Shown: positions 5,049-5,090 of the stretch, one piece after another
Numbering within the stretch: position 1 is the first letter of the stretch
How the letters are laid out: every line of letters starts with the position of its first letter
NCBI GenBank assembly: GCA_017409915.1
Contig: JAFQRU010000007.1
Span: 1-5,090 of the forward strand
Direction: 5' to 3'
DNA: 5,090 bases
Source of the DNA: Clostridia bacterium
GTDB lineage: Bacteria; Bacillota; Clostridia; Monoglobales; Monoglobaceae
Notes under the pieces: generated by a model
The model's input: only the letters and a program-made list of their open reading frames with translations
Database searches by the model: none
What the model was told of the DNA's origin: nothing
Position numbers and translations under genes: made by a program

Positions 5049-5090
5049 CTAAGTCAAGTTTTCCCCAAGACGGTTTTTCCGAAGCTGTCC
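5049..5090 (-). CDS. rlmN: C-terminal end of 23S rRNA (adenine(2503)-C(2))-methyltransferase RlmN (rest outside window)
   Basis: The last 13 codons before a TAG read GQLRKNRLGENLT. GQLR matches the end of RlmN, where a conserved Cys-Gly-Gln-Leu-Arg segment near the C-terminus contains the methylation-site Cys; that Cys would be just beyond the window edge. RlmN is a radical-SAM enzyme that methylates A2503 of 23S rRNA and A37 of some tRNAs. The identification rests on a very short stretch plus the conserved firmicute gene order rlmN-stp-prkC-rsgA-rpe, which fits exactly. The stop is 15 bases before the stp ATG. Confidence 0.75.
   Translation of the reverse strand, partial: GQLRKNRLGENLT

Overview
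The window looks like chromosomal DNA of a Gram-positive bacterium of the Bacillota, most likely a Clostridia member. The evidence is a set of minus-strand genes in the classic firmicute order rlmN, stp (prpC), prkC, rsgA, rpe. Further support comes from Gram-positive style Shine-Dalgarno (SD) sites and a membrane-anchored PASTA Ser/Thr kinase. All three stop codons are used as ordinary stops: TAG for rlmN and stp, TAA for prkC, rpe, the DUF1294 gene and the GH3 gene, and TGA for rsgA. The standard bacterial code therefore applies. I see no tRNA, rRNA, CRISPR array, insertion sequence or phage gene.

Layout from the left. Bases 2-409 (+) are the C-terminal end of a glycoside hydrolase family 3 (NagZ-like) protein that lacks the expected nucleophile Asp. 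A strong intrinsic terminator (411-443) follows, and the SD of a small DUF1294 membrane protein (453-701, +) directly abuts it. That gene converges on rpe, and the two TAA stops overlap in the tetramer TTAA at 698-701. A hairpin with a T-rich tail inside the DUF1294 coding region probably terminates the minus-strand operon. Right of rpe (698-1357, -) lies a 181-base intergenic region with three stem structures. Then come rsgA (1539-2408, -), prkC (2410-4278, -), stp (4281-5033, -) and the last 13 codons of rlmN (5049-5090, -).

The stp-prkC pair is a kinase/phosphatase switch thought to respond to cell-wall fragments and to control growth and translation. RsgA, a GTPase that matures the 30S subunit, is a reported target of this kinase in Bacillus. 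RlmN modifies 23S rRNA and tRNA, so the operon links envelope signalling with ribosome function. Rpe, of the pentose phosphate pathway, is the usual last or next-to-last member.

The most notable observation is that rsgA carries an in-frame TAA at codon 16, in a conserved 'GFYYV'-type motif that here reads GF-stop-YV. The rest of the gene is intact. The start of the same gene sits in a perfect 10-bp tandem duplication that also supplies the prkC stop. I do not find a clearly new biological system. The second-look items are the rsgA nonsense codon, the structured rsgA-rpe spacer, the GH3 active-site substitution and the convergent terminator inside a coding region.
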